This document shows, one piece after another, positions 48,699 to 55,927 of a DNA stretch of 64,000 nucleotides. The stretch's first letter is position 1, and each line of letters opens with the position of its first letter. Source of the DNA: Agrobacterium salinitolerans (GTDB taxonomy: Bacteria; Pseudomonadota; Alphaproteobacteria; Rhizobiales; Rhizobiaceae); assembly GCF_002008225.1 (NCBI RefSeq), contig NZ_MRDH01000016.1, positions 240-64,239 of the forward strand, in the 5' to 3' direction. Position numbers and translations under genes: made by a program. The notes under the pieces are model-generated. The model was not told the origin of the DNA. It did no database searches and saw only the letters and a list, made by a program, of their open reading frames with translations.

Positions 48699-49780
48699 TG
48701 ACGGACCTCCTGATCGATCCTGATGGCTTGTCCATCCTTAAGCTTGTGCACCCCGGCGCTGGCAACACGCTCGCCGGGCTTGACACCGCCGGTAATGCGC
48801 ACGCTGCCGCCCTCGGCCGGCTCGCCTTCTATCGTGACCGGGCGGTAGGTCACCGTCGCCGTATCGGCATTAACGATCCAGACGCCCCAGCCGGTATCGG
48901 TTTTCAACAGCGCAGAAGCGGGAAGCGTGATCTGCGGTTCGGAGGCGGTAAGCGCCAGAGCCGTGACGACGGATCCGAGCCGGAATGCCTGCGGCGCATC
49001 CTGCAGGCTGATCTTTGTGCGGCGTGTGCGCGTTGCCGTTTCCGCTTCCGGAGCAATCTCGCGCACCACACCGGTCGTGTGGATTTTCGGATCGAGTTGC
49101 AGGGCGATCTCAAAGGTCGAGCCGATTTCCAGCCGCTGCGCCGCAAATTGCGGAACATCCACCACCACGTCGCGCACTTCCGGGCGGGCGATGGTCACCA
49201 CCGTCTGGCCGGCGGAAACGACCTGGCCGATTTCGCCCGACGTGGCGGTCACCACACCGTCGAATTCCGCACGCAGCTGCGCATAACCCAGCTGCTCCTC
49301 GGCCTTGTCAAGATTGGCGCGGGCCTTGGCGACGGATGCGTTGGCCGTGCGCGTGGCCTGTTCCGCCTCTTCCAGTGCCGCTTCCGTGCCGCTGCGGGCT
49401 TCGGCCAGCACACGCTGGCGCTGTTCCGTCGTCACCGCATTGGCGAGCTGCGCTTCGGCATTGGAAAGATCGGACTGCGCGCTTTTCACTGACAGTTCCA
49501 GCGCAAGCGGATCGATTGAGGCCACCACGTCGCCTTTCTTGACCAGATCGGCCACATCGACGTTGCGGGCGATGATGCGTCCGAGAACGCGAAAACCAAG
49601 ATCTGTCTGAACACGCGATTCCACCGTGCCCGTCAGCCGCAATGCATCGGCCGGCCTTTCTTCCACGACAACGGAGAGCACCGGGCGTGGCGCTTCAGCC
49701 GCCGCCTCCTGCTTTTCCTGGCAGGACGAGAGCGCGATTACGGGGAGCAACAAAAACAAACTTCTGTTTATCCTGAACAT
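48695..49780 (-). CDS. RND efflux periplasmic adaptor lipoprotein (second of two)
   Basis: A 361-residue membrane-fusion protein. A lipobox ends at Cys20 (VIALSSC), then an acidic/Ala-rich linker, the lipoyl/barrel-sandwich half with RVQTDLGFRVLGRIIARNVD (about 56-75), an alpha-helical hairpin with many Ala/Glu residues (about 105-165), and the second half with VTATSGEIGQVVSAGQTVV. It is distinct in sequence from the other adaptor yet adjacent to it. It should bridge the RND pump to an outer-membrane channel. Its start touches the preceding gene's stop (TAATG). Confidence 0.9.
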   Translation of the reverse strand: MFRINRSLFLLLPVIALSSCQEKQEAAAEAPRPVLSVVVEERPADALRLTGTVESRVQTDLGFRVLGRIIARNVDVADLVKKGDVVASIDPLALELSVKSAQSDLSNAEAQLANAVTTEQRQRVLAEARSGTEAALEEAEQATRTANASVAKARANLDKAEEQLGYAQLRAEFDGVVTATSGEIGQVVSAGQTVVTIARPEVRDVVVDVPQFAAQRLEIGSTFEIALQLDPKIHTTGVVREIAPEAETATRTRRTKISLQDAPQAFRLGSVVTALALTASEPQITLPASALLKTDTGWGVWIVNADTATVTYRPVTIEGEPAEGGSVRITGGVKPGERVASAGVHKLKDGQAIRIDQEVRQ

Positions 49781-50856
49781 TATTGTGCCTGCCCCTTTTC
49801 ATAGGCGACCTTTTCACCGGTGCGAAGAAATTTGGTACCGACGGTGACGACGAGATCACCCGGATTGAGCCCATCCGTGACGACGAATTGACCGGTCTCG
49901 TAATCGGCGACCTGAACCGGTCGCATGGCGACTTCCGACGATCGCGGATCGACCAGCCAGACAGCGGGGGCGCCATCCTGCGAGGCCATTGCCGACCACG
50001 GAAGCTCGATCGCATCGATCTGCCTGAAGCGGAAATGGCCGGATACGGGCGCGCCGAGCGGCATGGTCATATCGCCGTTGAGACCGACCTTGACCCTGAT
50101 CGTTCCATTGTCCGGATCGATCGTCGGCGAAATCTCACGCACGGGCGCCGCTATCGTTTGGGCAGGATTCGACAGGAGGCTGACATTGACGAGATTGTCG
50201 ATATCGCGTTCGAGGAAGAGGGATTCGTAGACGTCGAAGACCGCATCGCGCGGCCCGTCATGCGCCAGCGTGAAGACAAGCTGGGCGGCCTGCGCGACCT
50301 GGCCGACCTCGACATTGCGGGCCGTGATAACGCCGTCCGCATCGGCCCTGAGTTCGGTGTAGGACAACGCATCCCGCGCCGTATCGAGCTGCGCCTGCGC
50401 CGATCTTACCGCACCCTGCGTCGTGAGCAGGGTTTCCTGGGCCTTGTCGACCGCCGAACGCGAGGTCACCTGCGTCTTGAAAAGGCTTTGTTGACGATCG
50501 AACGTCAATTGCGCCTGCGTCTGCTGCGCCTCCGCAGATTGCAGGTTGGCCAAGGCGACATCGAGATCGGCCTTTTGCTCTTCGGGATCCATGCGGGCAA
50601 GCAATTGCCCGGTCTTGACCCGTGCGCCCACATCCACCAGCCGCTCGGTGATCTTGCCGCTGACCCGGAAGGATAGATCCGTTTGGACTCGCGCCTTTAC
50701 TTCGCCCGTGATGACGCTACCGCGATCGACGGGCTTTTTCTCAACCGCGACCACATCGACGGTGCGAAGCGGCTTTTCGGCGGGCGGCTCGTCATTGCTG
50801 CAGGACGACAGGGCGAAAATGCCGCCAAGCGCCGCCGCGATAAGAATGGTTCTCAT
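49780..50856 (-). CDS. RND efflux periplasmic adaptor lipoprotein (first of two)
   Basis: A 358-residue adaptor with lipobox Cys19 (IFALSSC), lipoyl half RVQTDLSFRVSGKITERLVD, helical hairpin at about 95-155 and the closing lipoyl half ITARNVEVGQVAQAAQLVF. It is the first gene of the efflux operon and diverges from the tetR gene across a region with a palindromic operator. Two dissimilar adaptors in front of one RND pump recall TriAB-TriC, where both are needed. Confidence 0.9.
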   Translation of the reverse strand: MRTILIAAALGGIFALSSCSNDEPPAEKPLRTVDVVAVEKKPVDRGSVITGEVKARVQTDLSFRVSGKITERLVDVGARVKTGQLLARMDPEEQKADLDVALANLQSAEAQQTQAQLTFDRQQSLFKTQVTSRSAVDKAQETLLTTQGAVRSAQAQLDTARDALSYTELRADADGVITARNVEVGQVAQAAQLVFTLAHDGPRDAVFDVYESLFLERDIDNLVNVSLLSNPAQTIAAPVREISPTIDPDNGTIRVKVGLNGDMTMPLGAPVSGHFRFRQIDAIELPWSAMASQDGAPAVWLVDPRSSEVAMRPVQVADYETGQFVVTDGLNPGDLVVTVGTKFLRTGEKVAYEKGQAQ

Positions 50857-51159
50857 GGTGACCTCTTGATTTTCGCCTCATCCTATAATATTTGACTGAC
50901 TGAATAGTCAATGAAATTCTTATGCTGCTGATCGGGGAGCTGTGCGGAGCATCCGCACGGGTTCCCGAATGATCATTCCCTCGTCGTCCGGCACATACCT
51001 GCGGGCGCATTGGCAATGGTCCGGCATAGCGAAGCATGTGCGCGCCTTCACAAAAATCGTTCCGGTTTTTGCGCCGGTGCTATAGGCAAACCCGTCTCTC
51101 ACTTCCGCCAATCGCGACGGACGGAAGGGCGCGCGTCGAAAACAGAAGGATCCGGGGCC
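50857..51159. other. Divergent promoter region (303 bases) of efflux operon and tetR
   Basis: It carries the palindrome listed at 50892-50911 close to the efflux start, in an AT-rich stretch (CCTATAATATTTGACT), which includes a TATAAT-like -10. The rest (50915-51159) is GC-rich and open upstream in the tetR frame to 51010, but without coding character. Nothing else recognised. Confidence 0.55.
50892..50911. promoter_or_regulatory. TetR-type operator upstream of the efflux operon
   Basis: TTGACT (50892-50897) and AGTCAA (50906-50911) are a perfect inverted repeat around GACTGAAT. ACTGACTGAATAGTCA patterns are common for TetR repressors of RND pumps. It lies 36-55 bases before the first adaptor start. 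Confidence 0.65.
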
Positions 51160-51774
51160 ATGCCGAAAGCAAAGCTGACACGTGCTGAACAGAAGATACA
51201 ACGTCCGCTGCAAATTCTCGATGCAGCATTCGAGGAATTCACCAAAAGGGGATTTACCGCGACCCGGGTGGAGGACATCGCGGAACGGGTGGGAGTGACG
51301 AAAGGCACGGTCTACGTCTATTTCGAAACCAAGGAGGCGCTTTTCGAGGCCATGGTAAAACGTGCCTCCATGCCGTTCCGGGAGACGTTCAGCGCCTATA
51401 CGCATAAGTCAGACGATCCCGTCGAGCAGCTTCGCCTGCTGCTCGAATTCCTGTTCGACTCACTCGTCGACAACAGAAAAATGCGGGAACTGTTTCGTCT
51501 AATCGTCGCGGAAGGCGCAAAATTCCCGGATCTCATCGACCAGCACTATGACACGATGATGGCGCCGGTCTTTGCGCGCATCGATACGATCCTGGAGGAG
51601 GGCGTGGCGAAAAAAAGGTTCAGGGCTAATCCCCCCGAACTCGCCAAGGTCGTGATGTCGCCCATGGTTGGAACGTTGGTGTTTCGGCTGATTTTCAACG
51701 ACCGGCGCATTCTGGACAGGCAGGCTGTTCTCAAGATTCATCTCGAACTGATTATGCGCGGACTGCTGGCATAG
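51160..51774 (+). CDS. TetR-family repressor of the RND efflux operon
   Basis: A 204-residue regulator. The N-terminal helix-turn-helix (about 15-62) contains ILDAAFEEFTKRGFTATRVE, IAERVGVTKGTVYVYF and KEALFEAMV. The rest is an all-helical ligand domain of the TetR_C type. ATG 51160 follows AGAAGGA; upstream in-frame codons to 51010 are not supported. Its divergent position and the palindrome near the efflux start make it the probable local repressor. Confidence 0.9.
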   Translation: MPKAKLTRAEQKIQRPLQILDAAFEEFTKRGFTATRVEDIAERVGVTKGTVYVYFETKEALFEAMVKRASMPFRETFSAYTHKSDDPVEQLRLLLEFLFDSLVDNRKMRELFRLIVAEGAKFPDLIDQHYDTMMAPVFARIDTILEEGVAKKRFRANPPELAKVVMSPMVGTLVFRLIFNDRRILDRQAVLKIHLELIMRGLLA

Positions 51775-51800
51775 GCATCAAGGCACGCGGCCGCGGACCT

Positions 51801-52541
51801 CTATTCCTGACTTTCAAGCCGATATCGGGAACCGGGGTAGAGCAGCCGTACGGATGTGACGGCGCGGCTCGATGACCAGGTTCTGCGGCGCACGAGAAGG
51901 CAAGGCTCGTTTCGGCTTATGGCCATCAATTTGCACTCCCAGGGCTGGGGCGACGCGGCCTCGATGAATTGCTCTGTTCGCGAAATTGGCGCCGCCGCTG
52001 TCAAATAGGCATTCGGGGTGAGCGTATTGAAATCCTGCATCAGATAATCTGGAGCGATCTCCGCATTGACGAAGCGATCTTCAAGCTGGATCGGCACATC
52101 GTCTTCGTGGTGGACAATGATGGAGTGAAAAACCTTCGCTCCCACGGCGATCTCCAGCGCCGTTGCGAGATCGGGACCGCAAACTTCCGTCTGGGCAAGG
52201 ATCAGGCTCGGTCGATGCGTCGAACCGCGCTCCTTGATCTCGTCGGCAATGTTGCGCACGCCCATCATGCCAGCGCTTCGCTTTTTCGGGGCGACAAAAG
52301 ACCCGCGCCCCTGCACACGAACGATCACCCCCTCGGTTGCCAACTCCCGCAGCGCTCGGTTCGCCGTCATCCGACTGACACCCAGCATGTCCACGATTTC
52401 GTTTTCGGAGGGTATCCTGTGGTTCGTCAACCACTCTCCGCCGGCGATCTTTTCCTTGATCTGTTCTTTCACTCGCTCATACAGCGGCAGGGAGGAGCGA
52501 TCGCCCGAGACAGGAAACTCGTTTTCGATGACGGACAGCAT
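51801..52541 (-). CDS. hutC: HutC-type GntR-family repressor
   Basis: A 246-residue regulator. The GntR winged helix (about 17-85) has LYERVKEQIKEKIAGGEW, PSENEIVDMLGVSRMTANRAL and GVIVRVQGRGSFVA. The UTRA domain (about 100-240) ends with LVRRRTWSSS and LYPGSRYRL, typical HutC residues. HutC proteins repress histidine-use genes and respond to urocanate. ATG 52541 follows TAGGAG; the frame is open to 52700 without support. It is divergent from the hutXWV-like operon and two matching palindromes lie between them. Confidence 0.9.
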   Translation of the reverse strand: MLSVIENEFPVSGDRSSLPLYERVKEQIKEKIAGGEWLTNHRIPSENEIVDMLGVSRMTANRALRELATEGVIVRVQGRGSFVAPKKRSAGMMGVRNIADEIKERGSTHRPSLILAQTEVCGPDLATALEIAVGAKVFHSIIVHHEDDVPIQLEDRFVNAEIAPDYLMQDFNTLTPNAYLTAAAPISRTEQFIEAASPQPWECKLMAISRNEPCLLVRRRTWSSSRAVTSVRLLYPGSRYRLESQE

Positions 52542-52641
52542 TGAAACTCCTAAAAATCGGGCGACTGCACAAAACGCAGCCAGAATCCGCACAAGCACAA
52601 AATTATCACATCCCGCCTTGCTTGTCTTTCGCAAATGTGTG

Positions 52642-52659
52642 AAGTTACATATACAACTT
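52642..52659. promoter_or_regulatory. HutC-like operator, proximal to hutC
   Basis: AAGTT-ACATATAC-AACTT is an inverted repeat with core GTTACATATACAAC. It lies about 100 bases before hutC and has the same arms and spacing as the site at 52902. Confidence 0.7.
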
Positions 52660-52901
52660 GAGGGGAAAATAATGGCGAGCGAAGACTCGATCTCTGGCAA
52701 CAGCAGGTCTCGCGCCGATGGCCGTGGCGATACTCAAATGCCCGCCCAGCGCAAGGGCAGCGGCTGCCATGCCGAAGGCGAAGCTGTATTTGATGGCGCG
52801 CCTAGGCAATATGTGCTGAAAGCTCACCCTTTTCAGAACCAACCAGCGCAGGCGCGTTCGACCCAACGTCGCCGATACGCGCGTCCCATGCGAATTTTTC
52901 A

Positions 52902-52919
52902 AAGTTGTATAGTGAACTT
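52902..52919. promoter_or_regulatory. HutC-like operator, proximal to the hutXWV operon
   Basis: AAGTT-GTATAGTG-AACTT has the same five-base arms and eight-base spacer as the site at 52642. It lies about 195 bases before hutX. Confidence 0.65.
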
Positions 52920-53113
52920 CCAGCATACCGCTTCAAGGCGAACATCCAATTCCACGTTGATTCGACGAGCGCCCGACCGCCGATTTCGCAGGGACATGAA
53001 ATGCACCAATGACCGCCGCGCTCAGGGGTAGACATCTGCCCAGGGCACGCCCGGCTGAAATCACAAAACGCATGCCAGCAACTTGCCAATCATCAAACCA
53101 AAAGGGGAATGCA

Positions 53114-54151
53114 ATGCTGAATTCAAAGTTGAAAATCGCGCTGGCCACCACCGCGCTTATCATGGGAGCCTATGCCGGGTCAGCGAGAGCAGAAGGCTAT
53201 TGCGCCGCTGGAAAGACCATCACCTTCGCCGGCATCGACTGGGAAAGCGGCGCTTTCATCACCGAAGTCATGAAGGAAATCCTCTCCAAGGGCTATGATT
53301 GCAAGGTCGATTCCATTCCCGGTAACTCCGTGACGCTGGAACAGGCAACCGCCAATAACGACGTGCAGATCTTTGCTGAAGAATGGATCGGCCGCTCCGA
53401 CGTCTGGAACAAGGCTGCGGAAGCCGGACAGGTAACATCGGTCGGCAAGACCTTCGTCGGCGCCGCCGAAGGCTGGTTCGTGCCGGAGTATCTGGTCAAG
53501 GGCGACCCGGCGAAAGGCATCGAAGCCAAAGCTCCGGACCTGAAGAACGTCGACCAGCTTTCCGACCCGAAGATCGTTGAACTGTTCAAGGATCCGGAAG
53601 AGCCCGCCAAGGGCCGCTTCCTCAATTGCCCCTCGGGCTGGACCTGCGAAGGCGTCAACACCGCAAAGCTGCAGGCCTACAAGCTGGAAGCAAACTATGT
53701 GAACTTCCGGCCCGGCACCGGCACCGCTCTCGACGCCGCAATTGCCGCCGCCTATCTCCAGGGCGAACCGATGCTGTTCTATTACTGGAGCCCGACGGCA
53801 ATCATGGGCAAATACAAGCTCATCCAGCTGCAGGAGCCGGCCTATAGCGACGCTTGCTGGAAGGAACTGACGAGCGCCGATGGAAAGCGCGACGCCGGTT
53901 GCGCCTTCCCCTCCGTCGAGGTGGCCTATGGCGTGAACAGCACCTTTGCGAAGGAAGCACCGGAGATCATTGCGATCCTTGAAAAGGCGACCTTCCCGTT
54001 GACGGAGATCAACGCCAGCCTCGCCTACATGACCGACAAGCAGGTCGATGCGACAGCCGCCGCCAAAACCTTCCTTCAGACCAAGAGCGATGTCTGGGGC
54101 AGCTGGGTTTCTGCCGACGCCAAGGCGCGTATCGAAGCCGCCGTCAAGTAA
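53114..54151 (+). CDS. hutX: ABC transporter substrate-binding protein, HutX-like (OpuAC family)
   Basis: A 345-residue periplasmic binding protein. A signal peptide ends near SARAEG (about residue 24). The OpuAC/glycine-betaine type fold is shown by ITFAGIDWESGAFITEV, FRPGTGTALDAAIAAAYLQG and LFYYWSPTAIMGKYKL. The family binds choline, betaines, proline or histidine; the HutC regulator and ammonia-lyase homologue in the operon favour histidine or a relative, as for S. meliloti HutX. ATG 53114 follows AAGGGGA. A hairpin right after the stop may raise its level over the permease. Confidence 0.87.
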   Translation: MLNSKLKIALATTALIMGAYAGSARAEGYCAAGKTITFAGIDWESGAFITEVMKEILSKGYDCKVDSIPGNSVTLEQATANNDVQIFAEEWIGRSDVWNKAAEAGQVTSVGKTFVGAAEGWFVPEYLVKGDPAKGIEAKAPDLKNVDQLSDPKIVELFKDPEEPAKGRFLNCPSGWTCEGVNTAKLQAYKLEANYVNFRPGTGTALDAAIAAAYLQGEPMLFYYWSPTAIMGKYKLIQLQEPAYSDACWKELTSADGKRDAGCAFPSVEVAYGVNSTFAKEAPEIIAILEKATFPLTEINASLAYMTDKQVDATAAAKTFLQTKSDVWGSWVSADAKARIEAAVK

Positions 54152-54160
54152 ACATCGCAC

Positions 54161-54187
54161 GCGCGCCGGGCTTCCGGCGCGCCTTTT
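54161..54187 (+). terminator. Hairpin with T run after hutX
   Basis: GCGCGCCGG (54161-54169), loop GCTT, CCGGCGCGC (54174-54182), then CTTTTC. Such hairpins after binding-protein genes often give partial termination or 3' protection, raising binding protein over membrane parts. Confidence 0.75.
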
Positions 54188-54246
54188 CCCGTCAGGACAG
54201 GGGCCGGCTACCGCACATGGGGTCGGCAGGCGCGAGGACGACACCA

Positions 54247-55104
54247 ATGTTTCCTGAAGTTTTCCATATTTCCATCCGCGGCCCGATCAATGAGATCGTG
54301 CGCTCGCTGGTGGTGAATTACGGCTCCGTTTTCAAGGCGATCTCGCAGACGATCCTGCAGGCGATCCTCTTTGTGGAATGGGTGCTGCGCGGTCTGCCGT
54401 GGTGGGCCATTTTTCTGGTCTTCCTGGTGCTCGCCTGGTTCGCGTCGAAGAAGATTTCGCTCGTCATCATGGTGGCGGTGATGCTGTTCATCGTCGGCGC
54501 GCTCGGTCTCTGGGACCTGACGATGCAGACGCTGGCGCTGATGCTGATTGCCAGCCTCATTTCCATCGTCATCGGGGTACCCATGGGTATCCTGCTTGCC
54601 AAAAGCGAATGGGCTCGGCGCATCACCCTGCCGATACTCGATGTCATGCAGACCATGCCGAGCTTCGTCTATCTCATTCCCGCCATCATGCTTTTCGGCC
54701 TCGGCAAGGTCCCGGCCGTACTGGCCACCATCGTTTATGCCGTGCCGCCGCTGATCCGCCTGACCGATCTCGGCATCCGGCAGGTGGACCGGGAAGTGGT
54801 GGAGGCGGCGACCGCATTTGGCGGCAGCCCGAGACAAATCCTCTTCGGCGTCGAATTGCCGCTCGCCACGCCCACGATCATGGCCGGCCTCAACCAGACG
54901 ATCATGATGGCGCTCTCCATGGTCGTCGTCGCCTCGATGATCGGCGCGCGCGGCCTTGGCGAGCAGGTTCTGAACGGCATCCAGACGCTCGATGTCGGCA
55001 AGGGCCTCGAAGCAGGTCTCGGCATCGTTATTCTCGCAATCGTGCTCGATCGCATCACCCAGGGTTTCGGTCGATCCAGCCGGAAGGAAATGGGCAATGA
55101 CTGA
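54247..55104 (+). CDS. hutW: ABC transporter permease, HutW-like (ProW/OpuAB family)
   Basis: A 285-residue inner-membrane permease with six or more hydrophobic segments between about 45 and 270. The BPD_transp_1 region contains the EAA-type loop EAATAFGGSPRQILFGVELPLATPTI (glycine at the conserved place). ATG 54247 follows GAGG. The end overlaps the ATPase gene by 8 bases. It belongs with the binding protein before it and the ATPase after it. Confidence 0.9.
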   Translation: MFPEVFHISIRGPINEIVRSLVVNYGSVFKAISQTILQAILFVEWVLRGLPWWAIFLVFLVLAWFASKKISLVIMVAVMLFIVGALGLWDLTMQTLALMLIASLISIVIGVPMGILLAKSEWARRITLPILDVMQTMPSFVYLIPAIMLFGLGKVPAVLATIVYAVPPLIRLTDLGIRQVDREVVEAATAFGGSPRQILFGVELPLATPTIMAGLNQTIMMALSMVVVASMIGARGLGEQVLNGIQTLDVGKGLEAGLGIVILAIVLDRITQGFGRSSRKEMGND

Positions 55105-55927
55105 TATCCATATCCGCAACGTGTCCAAGATATTCGGCGGCAACTGGAAAGCTGCGCTGACCATGGCCCAGCAGGGCGCGGAAAAAAGCGAAATCCTGGC
55201 AAAAACGGGATGCAGCGTCGGCCTCGACAATGTCAGCCTCGACATCGAAGCCGGCCGCATTTTCGTGATCATGGGCCTCTCTGGTTCCGGCAAGTCGACG
55301 CTGGTGCGCCACATCAACCGGCTGATCGAACCGACAAGCGGCGAGATTCTCGTCGGCGGCGACAATGTTCTAGCACTGAAGCCCAAAGACCTGCGCGACT
55401 TCCGCAACCGACGCGTCAGCATGGTGTTCCAGAATTTCGGTCTGATGCCGCACCGCACCGTCTTGCAGAACGTCGTTTATGGCCAGCGCGTGCGCGGGCT
55501 GACCAAGGCCCACGCACGGCCCATCGGCATGAAGTGGATCGAGACCGTCGGCCTTTCCGGCTATGAGGACAAGTTTCCGCACCAGCTTTCCGGCGGCATG
55601 AAGCAGCGCGTCGGTCTGGCCCGGGCACTCGCGGCCGATACCGACGTCATACTGATGGACGAGGCCTTTTCGGCGCTCGACCCCTTGATCCGCGCCGACA
55701 TGCAGGACCAGTTGCTGCAGCTCGAAAAGAACCTGCACAAGACCATCGTTTTCATCACCCACGATCTCGACGAGGCGCTCCGCATCGGCGCACAGATCGC
55801 GATCCTGAAGGACGGCAAACTGGTGCAGGTTGGAACGCCGGATCAGATTCTCAACAGCCCCGCAAATGATTATGTCGCCCGTTTCGTGGAACGCCGCGCG
55901 GGTGCGGGGGAAGGCCAGCATGGCTGA
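55097..55927 (+). CDS. hutV: ABC transporter ATP-binding protein, HutV-like (ProV/OpuAA family)
   Basis: A 276-residue ATPase. Walker A is GLSGSGKST (about 60-68), the Q-loop is FQNFGLMPHRTV, the signature is LSGGMKQRVGLARAL, Walker B is VILMDEAFSALDP and the H-loop is FITHD. Unlike long ProV proteins it ends soon after the NBD and has no paired CBS domains, so osmotic gating is unlikely. ATG 55097 lies within the permease's 3' end; its stop overlaps the next gene by 8 bases, indicating a tightly coupled operon. Confidence 0.92.
   Translation: MTDIHIRNVSKIFGGNWKAALTMAQQGAEKSEILAKTGCSVGLDNVSLDIEAGRIFVIMGLSGSGKSTLVRHINRLIEPTSGEILVGGDNVLALKPKDLRDFRNRRVSMVFQNFGLMPHRTVLQNVVYGQRVRGLTKAHARPIGMKWIETVGLSGYEDKFPHQLSGGMKQRVGLARALAADTDVILMDEAFSALDPLIRADMQDQLLQLEKNLHKTIVFITHDLDEALRIGAQIAILKDGKLVQVGTPDQILNSPANDYVARFVERRAGAGEGQHG

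Larger units (their letters stand above)
52542..53113. other. Long intergenic region (572 bases) between hutC and hutX
   Basis: It contains two AAGTT-N8-AACTT operators. A 119-codon frame at 52672-53031 starts after AGGGGAAAATA but is Arg/Ser-rich, spans the second operator and resembles nothing I know. A minus-strand frame at 52645-52926 is likewise unconvincing. The length suggests a long leader, a hidden small RNA, or remnants of a lost gene. Confidence 0.5.

Noticed and set aside
51010-51159. Upstream extension of tetR
   Set aside because: Translation lacks TetR resemblance before residue 51; ATG 51160 has AGAAGGA upstream.
52645-52926. Minus-strand ORF with a hydrophobic Ala-rich stretch upstream of hutC
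   Set aside because: No good ribosome site, overlaps both operators, and the hydrophobic stretch is short.
52672-53031. 119-codon ORF with good ribosome site between hutC and hutX
   Set aside because: Arg/Ser-rich, overlaps an operator, no resemblance to known proteins; kept only as part of the intergenic description.
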